A stretch of 64,000 nucleotides of DNA. Origin: Microvirga thermotolerans (GTDB lineage: Bacteria; Pseudomonadota; Alphaproteobacteria; Rhizobiales; Beijerinckiaceae). The position numbers and the translations under genes are program-made. The notes under the pieces are model-generated. The model saw only the letters and a program-made list of their open reading frames with translations. It did no database searches and was not told the DNA's origin. The DNA lies in assembly GCF_009363855.1 (NCBI RefSeq), contig NZ_CP045423.1:682001-746000 (forward strand). The letters are read 5' to 3'. Positions 1 through 9,900 of the stretch are shown one piece after another (position 1 is the stretch's first letter; every line of letters starts with the position of its first letter).

Positions 1-195
1 ATGAACGAACTCTCGTCTTCCCTTGTGCTCTATGTGGGCCGGACGATCACCATGCCGGTCCGCATCTACCTGTCGGTGATGGACGGAGAATACGGCACGG
101 CTTCGGCGCTCTCGACCATTCTTCTGACCATGACCGTCATTGCCGTCTATGCGGCGTTCCATCTTTCCGGAAGGAAGGAGAGCGCGCTGCTGTAG
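1..195 (+). CDS. ABC transporter permease, C-terminal fragment
   Basis: Reading frame open from the first base of the window to a TAG at 193-195; the ATG at base 1 is probably an internal Met of a longer gene cut by the window edge. The 64 residues contain NELSSSLVLY followed by a last hydrophobic helix (about residues 36-55) and a short basic tail. This is the usual end of binding-protein-dependent permeases of the iron(III)/thiamine/phosphonate kind, which move a periplasmic solute through the inner membrane. The diagnostic EAA loop would lie upstream and is not visible, so the substrate cannot be named. A hairpin with a T-rich tail follows at 220-241. Confidence 0.6.
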   Translation: MNELSSSLVLYVGRTITMPVRIYLSVMDGEYGTASALSTILLTMTVIAVYAAFHLSGRKESALL

Positions 196-219
196 GCCTC
201 CCGATCCATGGCTCCAGGG

Positions 220-241
220 GCGCGCTTTTCCAAAAGCGCGC
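220..241 (+). terminator. Hairpin after ABC permease gene
   Basis: Perfect 10-bp inverted repeat GCGCGCTTTT / AAAAGCGCGC with a 2-nt loop, followed by a pyrimidine-rich stretch. It sits 24 bp after the permease stop and before the MFS gene, as expected for an intrinsic terminator. Confidence 0.6.
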
Positions 242-435
242 TCCTTTCCTTTCATTCCTGTCTTGCGCCTAGCGGCAGGGCGGCATAAAAGCATCCGGTT
301 CGGCTGGCAGGCCCGTTCTTGCCGCCGACCCGGCGCGGCCTCTTTTCCCCAGTTTCATTTCCTCCTGCGCTCCATGGGCGTGGGCCGTCGTCTCTTTGGC
401 GGCCGGCAGGCCGCCGTTCTGCGGAAGACATTTCC

Positions 436-1653
436 ATGAAGTCCTCGTTTCTTCGCAACGCGCTGGTTCTCGGCATGCTGTCGGCCATCGGGCCCTTTGC
501 CATCGACATGTATCTCCCGGCATTTCCCGCCATCGCGCGGGATCTGCAGGTCGAGATCGGGGCCGTCCAGATGAGCCTGATGAGCTTCTTCCTGGCGGTG
601 GCGGTCTGCCAGGTCATCTACGGTCCGGTGTCCGACCAGGTCGGACGCAAGCCCCCCATCTATTTCGGGCTCGTCCTGTTCATCGCCGGAGCCATCGGGT
701 GCAGCTTCGCCAGGAGTGCGGAGATGCTGATTGCGTTCCGTTTCCTGCAGGGGGTGGGCGCCTGCGCCGGCATGGTCATCACGCGCGCCATCGTCCGCGA
801 CCTTCATACGGGCGCCGAAGCGGCGCGCCTGATGGCGACCACGATGCTGGTGTTCAGCGTGTCGCCCATCCTGGCGCCGCTGGCGGGCAGCGCGCTGACG
901 GAATTCTACAGCTGGCGGGTGATCTTCTGGGCGATTGCCGGCATCGGCCTCGCGGGCCTCGTCGTCGTTGCCGCCCTTCTGCCGGAGACGCGGGGAAGGA
1001 ATGCGAACCGTCGCAGCGTCATCGAGGTGGCGCGCGCCTATGGCGGGTTGTTCAAGGACCGGCGGTTCCTTGGACTCGTCTTCATCGGCGGGCTCGGGCA
1101 GGCGAGCTTCTTCGCCTACCTGGCCGGATCCTCCGTGGTTTTCATCGAGCATTATGGGTTGACGCCGTCCCGCTACAGCCTCGTCTTCGCCTCCAATGCC
1201 ATCGCCTTCATCGGCGGAGCGCAGTTCAACAGCACCCTCATGCGCCGCTTCGGCGCGGAGCGCGTGGTCCGCGTCGCGATCGCGGTCTTCGCAGCTCTGG
1301 CGACCCTGCTGCTCGTCCTGACCCTGTCCGGGATCGACAGCCCTTATGTTCTCTGGGGGCTGCTCTTCGCAGCCTTCGGTTCGCTCGGACTCGTGATCCC
1401 CTCGACTGCCGTTCTGGCCCTCGAAGCCCATGGCCCCATCGCAGGCACGGCCTCTGCGCTCATGGGAACGCTTCAGCTCTGCACGGGGGCGGGCATGATC
1501 GCCCTGGTAAGCGCCCTGTTCGACGGCACGCCGCGTTCGATGGTGGAGGCCATCGCCTTCTGCGGCTGGGGCGCCTTCACCTTAAGCCGGCTGCTGCCCA
1601 GGCGGCCGTCGCAGTCCCGTGAGGAGCGGAGGCCTGCCGCGCCTTCGCCCTGA
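436..1653 (+). CDS. MFS multidrug exporter, Bcr/CflA (DHA1) type
   Basis: A 405-residue, 12-helix major facilitator of the inner membrane. The first helix carries AIDMYLPAFP, typical of Bcr/CflA drug:proton antiporters. The loop 2-3 motif GPVSDQVGRKP and the helix-4 QGVGACAGMVITRAIVRD stretch also fit. I start at ATG 436, preceded by a GGAAG ribosome site; an upstream in-frame ATG at 319 would add a non-homologous 39-residue tail. The last ~25 residues (after the arginine-rich RLLPRRP) are polar. They overlap the 3' end of the convergent LysR gene by 77 bp, so the tail may be a recent read-through extension. Substrate unknown. Confidence 0.85.
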   Translation: MKSSFLRNALVLGMLSAIGPFAIDMYLPAFPAIARDLQVEIGAVQMSLMSFFLAVAVCQVIYGPVSDQVGRKPPIYFGLVLFIAGAIGCSFARSAEMLIAFRFLQGVGACAGMVITRAIVRDLHTGAEAARLMATTMLVFSVSPILAPLAGSALTEFYSWRVIFWAIAGIGLAGLVVVAALLPETRGRNANRRSVIEVARAYGGLFKDRRFLGLVFIGGLGQASFFAYLAGSSVVFIEHYGLTPSRYSLVFASNAIAFIGGAQFNSTLMRRFGAERVVRVAIAVFAALATLLLVLTLSGIDSPYVLWGLLFAAFGSLGLVIPSTAVLALEAHGPIAGTASALMGTLQLCTGAGMIALVSALFDGTPRSMVEAIAFCGWGAFTLSRLLPRRPSQSREERRPAAPSP

Positions 1654-2524
1654 TCCAGTCGCGGAAGGAGCGCACCAGCGGGGCTTCCGCCTTCGGCTCG
1701 GGATAAACGAGATAATAGGCCCCGCTGCTGATCAGGCTCTGGGAGAAGAGGATCGTCAGGCGGCCGGATGCGATCTCGTCCGCAATCAGGAAGTGCGGGA
1801 TGAGTCCGACGCCCAGCCCTGCGACGGCGGCCTGGGCGACCATGGCGAACTGCTCGAAGCGCGGGCCGCGCAGGGCGTTGCCGATGTCCACGCCGGCTCC
1901 GGCGGACCATTCCGCCCAGGCCGTGGAGCGCGTGCTCTGCTGGAGAAGGGTCGCCCGGGCGAGATCGGCCGGCGAGCGGATGTTCTCCCGCTCCCGGTAG
2001 TCCGGGCTGCAGACCGGCACGCATTCCTCGTCCAGCAGATGGTCGCAGAGAGCCCCTGGCCAATGCGGCTGGCCGAAATGGATTGCGGCATCGAAGGGTT
2101 CGGCCGCGAAGTCGAACGGAACGAGACGGACTCCGAAATTCACCGTCACGTCCGGGTGCAGATCGAGGAATTCCCGCATCCGCGGAATGAGCCAGCGCGT
2201 CCCGAAGGTCGGAAGGACCGCGAGGTTGAGGACGCCGCTCGTTCCGGAGAGGGCGATGGCCTGGCGGGTCGCATCCGACAGCTCGGCGAGGGTGTTGCGC
2301 ACGTGGGTGGCGTACATGCGCCCCACATCGGTCAGAACCACCCGTTGGCGCGTGCGGCTGAACAGGGATACCCCGAGGGCGTCCTCCAGCTGCTGAATCT
2401 GCCGCGAAACCGCGCTCTGGGTCAGGTTGAGCTCCTCCGCGGCCCGGGAGACGCTTCCATGGCGGGCCGTCGCCTCGAAGGCGAGAAGGTTGCCGACACT
2501 GGGGAGGAAACCGCGCCTGAACAC
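1577..2524 (-). CDS. LysR-family regulator, GcvA/GcdR-like
   Basis: A 315-residue LysR regulator. An N-terminal winged helix-turn-helix (about residues 8-65, with AAEELNLTQSAVSRQIQQLE) is followed by a two-lobed effector domain (about 90-300). The start is taken as GTG 2524, which places the HTH at the usual distance from the N-terminus; the frame stays open further upstream to 2689 but that segment would cross the promoter of the divergent gene. Divergence from the glutaryl-CoA dehydrogenase/CoA-transferase pair matches the GcdR arrangement known from pseudomonads, so it probably activates glutarate breakdown. The effector is inferred, not shown. Confidence 0.82.
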   Translation of the reverse strand: MFRRGFLPSVGNLLAFEATARHGSVSRAAEELNLTQSAVSRQIQQLEDALGVSLFSRTRQRVVLTDVGRMYATHVRNTLAELSDATRQAIALSGTSGVLNLAVLPTFGTRWLIPRMREFLDLHPDVTVNFGVRLVPFDFAAEPFDAAIHFGQPHWPGALCDHLLDEECVPVCSPDYRERENIRSPADLARATLLQQSTRSTAWAEWSAGAGVDIGNALRGPRFEQFAMVAQAAVAGLGVGLIPHFLIADEIASGRLTILFSQSLISSGAYYLVYPEPKAEAPLVRSFRDWIRAKARQASAPHGTATAAWAAAGLR

Positions 2525-2538
2525 CTGATCATTCCGAT

Positions 2539-2558
2539 TTCGAATAACCTGCTTCGAA
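2539..2558. promoter_or_regulatory. Paired TTCGAA palindromes, putative LysR operator
   Basis: Two TTCGAA palindromes (2539-2544 and 2553-2558) separated by 8 bp lie between the LysR gene and gcdH, the only shared upstream region of the two divergent units. LysR proteins commonly bind such tandem dyads, but no binding consensus was tested. Confidence 0.4.
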
Positions 2559-2664
2559 GATGTCGCTTTACTTCCCTGCCGTCCAGGGCAATTTTCGCGC
2601 TCGAATTCATGAAGTCCAGCCGCACCTCGCCCTTCGGGGTGCTCGAAGAAGAAGGATCGCAGCC

Positions 2665-3861
2665 ATGGCCGGCGCCGACGAACTCGCAAAACTGAAGTGG
2701 GACGATCCGCTCCTGCTCGAAGACCTGCTCACCGACGACGAGCGGATGATCCGCGACACCGCACGCGCCTATGCCCAGGAAAAGCTTCTGCCGCGGGTGA
2801 TCGAGGCCTACCGCGAGGAGCGCACCGATCGCGCGATCTTCAACGAGATGGGCGAACTCGGCCTTCTCGGCGTCACCCTGCCGGAGGAATATGGCTGCGC
2901 CGGCGCATCCTACGTCGCCTACGGTCTCGTCGCCCGTGAGGTGGAGCGGGTCGATTCCGGGTATCGCTCCATGATGAGCGTCCAGTCCTCGCTCGTCATG
3001 TATCCGATCTATGCCTATGGCTCGGAGGAGCAGCGCCGGAAGTACCTGCCCAAGCTCGCCTCCGGCGAATATGTGGGCTGCTTCGGCCTCACCGAGCCGG
3101 ATGCAGGTTCCGATCCGGCCGGCATGAAGACCCGCGCCGAGAAGATCGACGGCGGCTATCGCCTGACCGGCACCAAGATGTGGATCTCGAACTCGCCCAT
3201 CGCGGATGTGTTCGTGGTCTGGGCGAAATCGGCGGCCCACGACAACCAGATCCGCGGCTTCGTGTTGGAGAAGGGCATGAAGGGCCTTTCGGCGCCGAAG
3301 ATCGGCGGCAAGCTTTCGCTCCGCGCCTCCATCACGGGCGAGATCGTCATGGACGGCGTCGAGGTCGGCGAGGATGCGCTGCTGCCGAACGTGTCGGGCC
3401 TGAAGGGTCCCTTCGGCTGCCTGAACCGCGCCCGCTACGGCATCTCCTGGGGCGCCATGGGCGCGGCGGAGGATTGCTGGCACCGGGCACGGCAGTACAC
3501 TCTCGACCGCAAGCAGTTCAACCGTCCGCTCGCGGCCACTCAGCTGGTGCAGAAGAAGCTCGCGGACATGATGACCGAGATCGCTCTCGGCCTTCACGCC
3601 TCCCTGCGGGTCGGCCGCCTCTTCGACGAGGGGCGCGTCGCACCGGAGATGATCTCGCTCGTCAAGCGCAACAATTGCGGCAAGGCGCTCGAGATCGCCC
3701 GCGCGGCCCGCGACATGCACGGCGGCAACGGCATTCAGGAGGAGTATCACGTGATGCGCCATGCGCAGAACCTGGAGACCGTCAACACCTACGAAGGCAC
3801 GCACGACGTGCATGCCCTCATCCTGGGCCGTGCGCAGACCGGGCTGCAGGCGTTCTTCTGA
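2665..3861 (+). CDS. gcdH: Glutaryl-CoA dehydrogenase
   Basis: A 398-residue acyl-CoA dehydrogenase that oxidises and decarboxylates glutaryl-CoA to crotonyl-CoA with FAD, in lysine/tryptophan/glutarate breakdown. Electrons would pass to ETF, whose two genes lie at 51-53 kb. Supporting motifs: [12 protein letters not shown] (acyl-CoA/FAD site, about 140-151), [10 protein letters not shown], and [17 protein letters not shown], where Glu377 is in the position of the catalytic base of GCDH. Length is normal. Start ATG 2665 follows an AAGGAT site; the frame upstream to 2560 is promoter. It is followed 17 bp later by the CoA-transferase, probably one operon. Confidence 0.92.
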   Translation: MAGADELAKLKWDDPLLLEDLLTDDERMIRDTARAYAQEKLLPRVIEAYREERTDRAIFNEMGELGLLGVTLPEEYGCAGASYVAYGLVAREVERVDSGYRSMMSVQSSLVMYPIYAYGSEEQRRKYLPKLASGEYVGCFGLTEPDAGSDPAGMKTRAEKIDGGYRLTGTKMWISNSPIADVFVVWAKSAAHDNQIRGFVLEKGMKGLSAPKIGGKLSLRASITGEIVMDGVEVGEDALLPNVSGLKGPFGCLNRARYGISWGAMGAAEDCWHRARQYTLDRKQFNRPLAATQLVQKKLADMMTEIALGLHASLRVGRLFDEGRVAPEMISLVKRNNCGKALEIARAARDMHGGNGIQEEYHVMRHAQNLETVNTYEGTHDVHALILGRAQTGLQAFF

Positions 3862-3878
3862 GCTGGGGCGGAAGCATC

Positions 3879-5054
3879 ATGACGAAGCCGCTCGAGGGGC
3901 TCAAAGTCCTTGAACTCGCCCGGATCCTGGCCGGCCCCTGGGTCGGCCAGCTCCTCGCGGATCTCGGGGCCGACGTGGTCAAGGTCGAGCGCCCCGGAGC
4001 CGGGGACGACACGCGCGGCTGGGGTCCGCCCTTCATCGAAGGGGCCGATGGGGAGGATCTCTCGGCGGCCTACTTCCATTCCTGCAATCGGGGCAAGCGT
4101 TCCATCGCCGTCGATTTCGAGACCCAGGAAGGGCAGGACCTGGTCCGCAGGCTCGCCGCCCATGCGGACGTGGTGATCGAGAATTTCAAGGTCGGCGGGC
4201 TGAAGAAGTACCGCCTCGATTACGAGAGCCTCAAGGGCGTCAATCCGCGGCTCGTCTACTGCTCCATCACCGGGTTCGGGCAGAACGGGCCTTACGCTTC
4301 GCGGGCCGGCTACGATTTCATGATCCAGGGCATGGGCGGGATCATGGACCTGACCGGCGATCCGGAGGGCGAGCCCCAGAAGATCGGCGTCGCCTTCGCC
4401 GATATCTTCACCGGCGTCTATTCCGTGGTCGGCGTGCTCGCAGCCCTGCGCCGCAGGGACCTGACGGGCGAGGGGGCTCATCTCGACATGGCGCTCCTCG
4501 ACGTCCAGACGAGCGTTCTCGCCAACCAGGCCATGAACTATCTCGCCTCGGGCAAGTCGCCCCGGCGCATGGGCAATGCCCATCCCAACATCGTCCCCTA
4601 CCAGGTCTTCCCCGTTGCGGACGGGCATGTGATCGTGGCCGTCGGGAACGACGGGCAATATGCCCGCTTCGTCGAGGTGCTCGGGCAGCCGGAACTGGCC
4701 CGGGACGAGCGGTTCAGGACCAATGCGGGGCGGGTGCGGCACCGTACCGATCTGATCCCCCTGCTCACCGAACTGACCCTTGGGATGACGCGGGAAGCAC
4801 TTCTGGCGGCGCTGGAGGCGCAGGGCGTTCCGGCCGGTCCCATCAACACGGTGGCCGACGTCTTTGCCGACCCGCAGGTGATCGCGCGCAGCATGAGGGT
4901 CGATCTGCCCTCCTCTGCCGCAAAGGGAGGAGCGATTCCCTCCGTGCGCTCGCCCATCGTGATCGATGGGGAGCCTATGGCCGCGCGGCGCCCGTCGCCG
5001 CGCCTCGGCGAGCATACGGACGAGATCCTGAACGACCCGGCCTGGATGGCTTAA
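3879..5054 (+). CDS. CaiB/BaiF family CoA-transferase (succinyl-CoA:glutarate type)
   Basis: A 391-residue class III CoA-transferase. The N-terminal LKVLELARILAGPW block, the GQNGPYASRAGYDFMIQ segment and ADIFTG, in which Asp175 aligns with the acyl-accepting catalytic aspartate of formyl-CoA transferase, identify the family. Coupling with gcdH suggests that it loads CoA onto glutarate, feeding glutaryl-CoA to GcdH. That substrate is inferred from context, because CaiB/BaiF members act on many acids. Start ATG 3879 has a GGGGCGGAAG site. The 3' end overlaps the convergent TetR stop by 4 bp. Confidence 0.87.
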   Translation: MTKPLEGLKVLELARILAGPWVGQLLADLGADVVKVERPGAGDDTRGWGPPFIEGADGEDLSAAYFHSCNRGKRSIAVDFETQEGQDLVRRLAAHADVVIENFKVGGLKKYRLDYESLKGVNPRLVYCSITGFGQNGPYASRAGYDFMIQGMGGIMDLTGDPEGEPQKIGVAFADIFTGVYSVVGVLAALRRRDLTGEGAHLDMALLDVQTSVLANQAMNYLASGKSPRRMGNAHPNIVPYQVFPVADGHVIVAVGNDGQYARFVEVLGQPELARDERFRTNAGRVRHRTDLIPLLTELTLGMTREALLAALEAQGVPAGPINTVADVFADPQVIARSMRVDLPSSAAKGGAIPSVRSPIVIDGEPMAARRPSPRLGEHTDEILNDPAWMA

Positions 5055-5644
5055 GGCTTATTGTCCTTCGGGGCCTGTTCGGCAATACCGTTGTCGAGCA
5101 GGCGGTTGATGGCGCCGACGATCCGCTCGCGATCCTGGTCCGAGAAGGGGCTGATGTCGTGCATCTCCATGCTGCGCAGGCCCTCGACCGCGAGCCATGC
5201 CACGATGCTGGCATCGACGTCGTCCGAGGTGCTCCTGAGCTTTTCCAGGGTTTCCCTCACGACGCTGCGCACCGGCTCCAGAAGGCGCGGGTTCTCGGAG
5301 GAGGCGGCGAGCATGCCGGTGGCAATCTCTTTCATCTTTCCGCCGCCGCACATCTTGAGGAGGGCGGAGGTGCACAGCCTGGCTTCAAGATTGCGCTTGG
5401 GGGGCAGCTGCCTCCTCAGCGCCTCTTTTTCCAAGGAAACTTCATCCACGAGACGCTGGATCATCGCCTGGAGGAGTGCCTCCTTGCTCGGGAAATTGTA
5501 AAGAAGTCCGCCCTTGCTGAGTCCGGCCCGTTCCGCGACCGCATCGAGGGTCAATCGTCCCGAACCGATTTCACTGACGAGCTCGGCGGCCGCATCGAGA
5601 ATCTTCTCTCGGGAACTCCTCCGGCCCCGGACACACGCGAACAT
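5051..5644 (-). CDS. TetR-family regulator of the RND efflux pair
   Basis: A 197-residue TetR/AcrR repressor. The N-terminal helix-turn-helix spans about residues 10-56 (REKILDAAAELVSEIG ... AERAGLSKGGLLYNFPSKEALL). The variable helical ligand domain follows. Start is ATG 5644; the frame continues upstream but would run over the operator. It is transcribed away from the RND adaptor gene, and a perfect inverted repeat (5663-5676) lies 19 bp upstream of its start. This is the classic layout of a self-regulated local efflux repressor. The ligand is unknown. Confidence 0.85.
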   Translation of the reverse strand: MFACVRGRRSSREKILDAAAELVSEIGSGRLTLDAVAERAGLSKGGLLYNFPSKEALLQAMIQRLVDEVSLEKEALRRQLPPKRNLEARLCTSALLKMCGGGKMKEIATGMLAASSENPRLLEPVRSVVRETLEKLRSTSDDVDASIVAWLAVEGLRSMEMHDISPFSDQDRERIVGAINRLLDNGIAEQAPKDNKP

Positions 5645-5662
5645 CCGCACCTCTTGCACTAA

Positions 5663-5676
5663 ACCGTCCAGACGGT
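5663..5676. promoter_or_regulatory. Putative TetR operator
   Basis: Inverted repeat ACCGTC-CA-GACGGT in the TetR/RND divergent intergenic region. Six-bp perfect arms around a 2-bp centre are typical of TetR-type operators. It would control both directions. Confidence 0.6.
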
Positions 5677-5787
5677 ATATAAAGTGCGCCGCGGCATTGG
5701 CGTCAAGGGCAAGTTGCGCTACAGCCGCACCCTCCACATTCAGATAGGATCCGATTCTTCGGTCCTCCAAGCTCTCGGAACAAGCCC

Positions 5788-6921
5788 ATGAAACGGCGCA
5801 TCGTAGTCACCCTTGTGTTCATCCTTGCGATTGGACTCTGCGCCGGGCTGGTCTGGTTCAATTTCTTCAAGGACAAGATGATCAAGGACTTCTTCGCCAA
5901 CATGAAGGCGCCGCCCCAGGTGGTGTCCTCGGCGAAGGTGGAGTCCAAGACCTGGACCCCGGCCGTGAGCGCCATCGGAACGGCCCGCGCGGCCAATGGG
6001 GTCGAGCTGTCGTTCGAGACCCCGGGCATCGTCAAGGAGATCAAGTTCAAGGCGAACCAGAACATTCGCAAGGGCGAGGTGCTGGTGCAGCTCGACGACA
6101 CCGTCGAGCGCGCCGACCTCACGGACGTGCAGGCCGCCGTGAAGGTGGCCGAGAGCAACTTCGAACGGGCGAAGACCCTGTCCTCCCGCGGCTACGGGAC
6201 CGAGGCCAATTTCGACCAGGCCAGTGCGGCGCTGGCGGCCGCGCGGTCGAGGCTGGCGCGTCTCGAGGCGACCATCGAGCAGAAGGCCCTCAAGGCCCCG
6301 TTCTCCGGCGTGATCGGCATTCCGCGGATCGACATCGGCCAGTATCTGCAGCCGGGCACGGTGATCGCGAGCTTCCAGGATCTCTCCACCATGAAGGTCG
6401 ACTTCACGGTGCCCGAGCAGGAGGCCAGCAAGATCAGGCTGGGCCAGGAGGTTCGGGTGGGCGTTGCGGACAACGACCTGCGCTTCACCGGCCAGATCAC
6501 GGGCAAGGATCCCCGGGTGGATCCCAAGACGCGCCTCGTCTCCGTTCAGGCGACCGTCGACATCGAGAAGGACGGAAGCGTCCTTCCCGGCCAGTTCCTC
6601 CATGTGGAAGCCATTCTTCCGCCGGAGCCCAACGTGATCACGATTCCGCAGACGGCCGTCATCACCAGCCTTTACGGCGACTACGTCTATACGGTCGAAC
6701 CGGAAGAGAAGGACGGCCAGAAGGTCGACGTGGCGAAGCAGGTCTTCGTCAAGACCGGCCGCCGTCGCGGAGGCGTGGTGGAGATCATGTCCGGGCTCCA
6801 GCCGGGTCAGCAGGTCGTCGCCTCGGGCCAGAACAAGCTTCAGGCGGGGGCGACGGTGAAGATCAACAACACGATCGACCTGACCAAGATCGGCGCGACG
6901 AAGCTCGCGACCGGAGAATAA
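5788..6921 (+). CDS. RND efflux periplasmic adaptor (HlyD/AcrA family)
   Basis: A 377-residue membrane fusion protein linking an inner-membrane RND pump to an outer-membrane channel. An uncleaved-looking N-terminal hydrophobic anchor (about residues 5-25) carries no lipobox Cys. The barrel-sandwich/lipoyl half-motifs (GIVKEIKFKANQNIRKGEVLVQLDD and ALKAPFSGVIGIPRID) flank a helical hairpin rich in Ala and Glu. A beta-barrel domain (FTVPEQEASKI ...) and a C-terminal membrane-proximal domain follow. The pump gene begins 12 bp downstream, so the two form one operon. Confidence 0.9.
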   Translation: MKRRIVVTLVFILAIGLCAGLVWFNFFKDKMIKDFFANMKAPPQVVSSAKVESKTWTPAVSAIGTARAANGVELSFETPGIVKEIKFKANQNIRKGEVLVQLDDTVERADLTDVQAAVKVAESNFERAKTLSSRGYGTEANFDQASAALAAARSRLARLEATIEQKALKAPFSGVIGIPRIDIGQYLQPGTVIASFQDLSTMKVDFTVPEQEASKIRLGQEVRVGVADNDLRFTGQITGKDPRVDPKTRLVSVQATVDIEKDGSVLPGQFLHVEAILPPEPNVITIPQTAVITSLYGDYVYTVEPEEKDGQKVDVAKQVFVKTGRRRGGVVEIMSGLQPGQQVVASGQNKLQAGATVKINNTIDLTKIGATKLATGE

Positions 6922-6933
6922 GGCAGCACGCCC

Positions 6934-9900
6934 ATGAGTTTCACAGAACTCTTCATTCGCCGCCCGGTCTTGGCCATGGTGGTGAGCCTCCTGATTCTGC
7001 TGCTCGGCGCGCAGGGTCTGATGAGCCTCCAGGTCCGTCAGTACCCGGAGGTCGAGGAGACCACTATCACCATCACGACCACCTATACGGGCGCAAGCGC
7101 CGATCTGATGCAGGGTTTCATCAGCACGCCGATTGCCAAGGCCGTGTCGAGCGCCGAAGGCGTCGATTACGTGACCTCTCAGAGCCGCCTCGGCCTGAGC
7201 ACGGTCTCCGTCCGCATGCGCCTGAATACGGACCCCAACGCAGCGCTGACGGAAGTGACCGCCAAGGTCCAGACCGTTCGCGCCCAGCTGCCGCAGGACG
7301 CGGAGGATCCGGTCATCGTCAAGGGCACGGGCCAGACCTTCGCTCTCATGTACCTGACCTTCGCCAGCTCGGAGATGAACCCCGAGCAGGTCTCCGAATT
7401 CCTGACGCGCGTCGTGCAGCCGCGCTTCGCGACCCTGGAGGGCGTGGGCTCGGCCGAGATCCTCGGCGGGCGCGACTTCTCCATGCGCATCTGGATCGAC
7501 CCCGTTCGCCTTGCGGCGCGCGGCGTGACCGCCGGCGACGTGGTGACCGCGGTCCGCTCGAACAACTTCCTCGCCGCGCCCGGCAAGACGCAGAACGAGT
7601 TCGTAGCCTATGCGCTCGAGATGCAGACCACCTTCCAGACGCCGGAGTCCTTCGGCGCGCTTCCGATCCGCTCCAACGGCGACCAGATCGTGCGCCTGCG
7701 CGACGTGGCGGACGTGGAGCTGGGTCCGAAGAGCACCGACACGAAGGTGAGCTTCAACGGCAAGGAGGGCACCTTCATCGGCATCACGCCGACCCCGTCG
7801 GCGAACCCGCTGACCGTGGCCGAGGAAGTGACAAGGGCCATCGATGCGATCAGGCCCACGCTGCCCAAGGGCATGACCGTGCAGATCGTCTACGACGCCT
7901 CCAACTTCATCTCCGCCTCGATCGAGGAGGTGTTCAAGACCATCGGCGAGGCGGCTCTCATCGTCATCGTCGTGATCCTGCTGTTCCTGGGCTCCTTCCG
8001 CTCGGTCCTGATCCCCATCGTCACGATCCCGCTGTCATTGGTCGGCGTCTGCTTCGTGCTGTACGTCCTCGGATACTCGATCAACCTTTTGACCCTTCTC
8101 GCGATGGTGCTCGCCATCGGTCTCGTCGTCGACGACGCCATCGTGGTGCTCGAGAACATCCATCGACACATCGAGGAGGGACTGAGGCCGGTCGATGCCG
8201 CCATCGTGGGCATGAAGGAAATCTTCGTGCCGATCGTCTCGATGACCATCACGCTCGCGGCCGTCTATGCCCCGATCGGGTTCACGCAGGGCCTCACCGG
8301 GACCCTGTTCCGGGAGTTCGCCTTCACCCTGGCAGGGGCGGTGATCATCTCCGGCATCATCGCCGTCACCCTGTCGCCGATGATGTCCTCCAAGCTGCTC
8401 AAGCCCCATGGCCACGGAGGCCAGACGGGCTTTGCAGGCGTCGTCGACCGGACCTTCACCCGCGTGGAGAACTGGTACGCCAGGCGGCTCAAGGGCTCCC
8501 TGGATTATCGCTATGTGACGCTCACCATCGTGGCGGCGCTCCTGGCGACGACGGTGTTCCTCTTCGTCAAGACGCCGTCCGAACTGGCGCCCGAGGAGGA
8601 TCAGGGCGCCTATCTCGGCCTCGTCAATGCTCCGCAATACGCAACCGCCGACTACACCCAGGCTTTCGCCAGCCAGTTCACCAATGCCGGTGAGAAGATC
8701 CCGGAGATCGACGACTCCTTCCTCATCGTCGGCATCGATGGCGGCGGAGGCGGCTTCGTCGGCTTCAAGCTGAAGGAATGGAGCGAGCGGAAGAAGAAGG
8801 GAGTGGTGACGAAGCAGGAGATTCAGAACCTCCTCAACGAGAACGCGGGCGTTCAGGCCTTCGTGTTCGCGCCGCCTTCCCTGCCGGGTGCCGGCGGCGG
8901 CCTGCCGATCCAGTATGTCCTGCGCACCATCGGCGATCCCGCCCAGGCCTATGAAGTGGCCGAACGGGTCAAGCAGAAGGCCATGGAGACCGGCAAGTTC
9001 ATCATCGTCCAGAACTCCGTCACCTACCAGACGCCCCGGGCGCGGATCGTCGTCGACCGCGACCGGGCGGCGGCAATGGGCGTGCCGGTCAGCGAGATCG
9101 GCAATACGCTCGGTGCGCTCGTCGGTGGAGCTCCCATCTCCAAGTTCGACCGCGACAACCGGAGCTACGACGTCATCAGCCAGGTTCGGCAGGTCGACCG
9201 ACTGAACCCCGAGCGCCTGGGTGCATACTACGTGCGGGCCGCCGACGGCTCGATGGTGCCGCTCTCCGCTCTCGTCCGTATCCAGACGGATGCCTCTCCC
9301 GCGTCGATCGAGCAGTTCAACCAGCTCAACTCGGCGACCCTGTCGGCCCTGCCGCTGCCCGGCGTGACGACGTCGGAAGGCCTCCAGACCCTCCGCTCGA
9401 TCGCCCGGGAAATCATGCCCCAGGGCTTCTACGAGGATTACGCCGGCCAGTCCCGGCTGGAGGTGCAGGAGGGGAGCTCCATCGCGCTCGCCTTCGGGCT
9501 GGCGATCATCGTGATCTATCTGGTGCTTGCGGCGCAGTTCGAGAGCTTCCGCGATCCGTTCATCATCATGATGTCGGTTCCCCTGTCGATGTTCGGGGCC
9601 ATGATCTTCCTCAATCTGGGTCTTGCGACCTTGAACATCTATACGGAGGTCGGCCTGATCACCCTTGTGGGGCTGATCACGAAGCACGGCATCCTGATGG
9701 TCGAGTTCGCCAACGAGCTCAAGGAGAAGCAGGGGCTGAACCGGCGCGAGGCGATCCAGGAGGCGGCCCGGGTGCGTCTGCGGCCGATCCTGATGACGAC
9801 CGCCGCCATGGTGCTGGGCGTCGCTCCGCTGCTCTATGCCAGCGGCGCGGGAGCGGCGGCCCGGTTCTCCATGGGTATCGTGATCGCGTCCGGCATGTCC

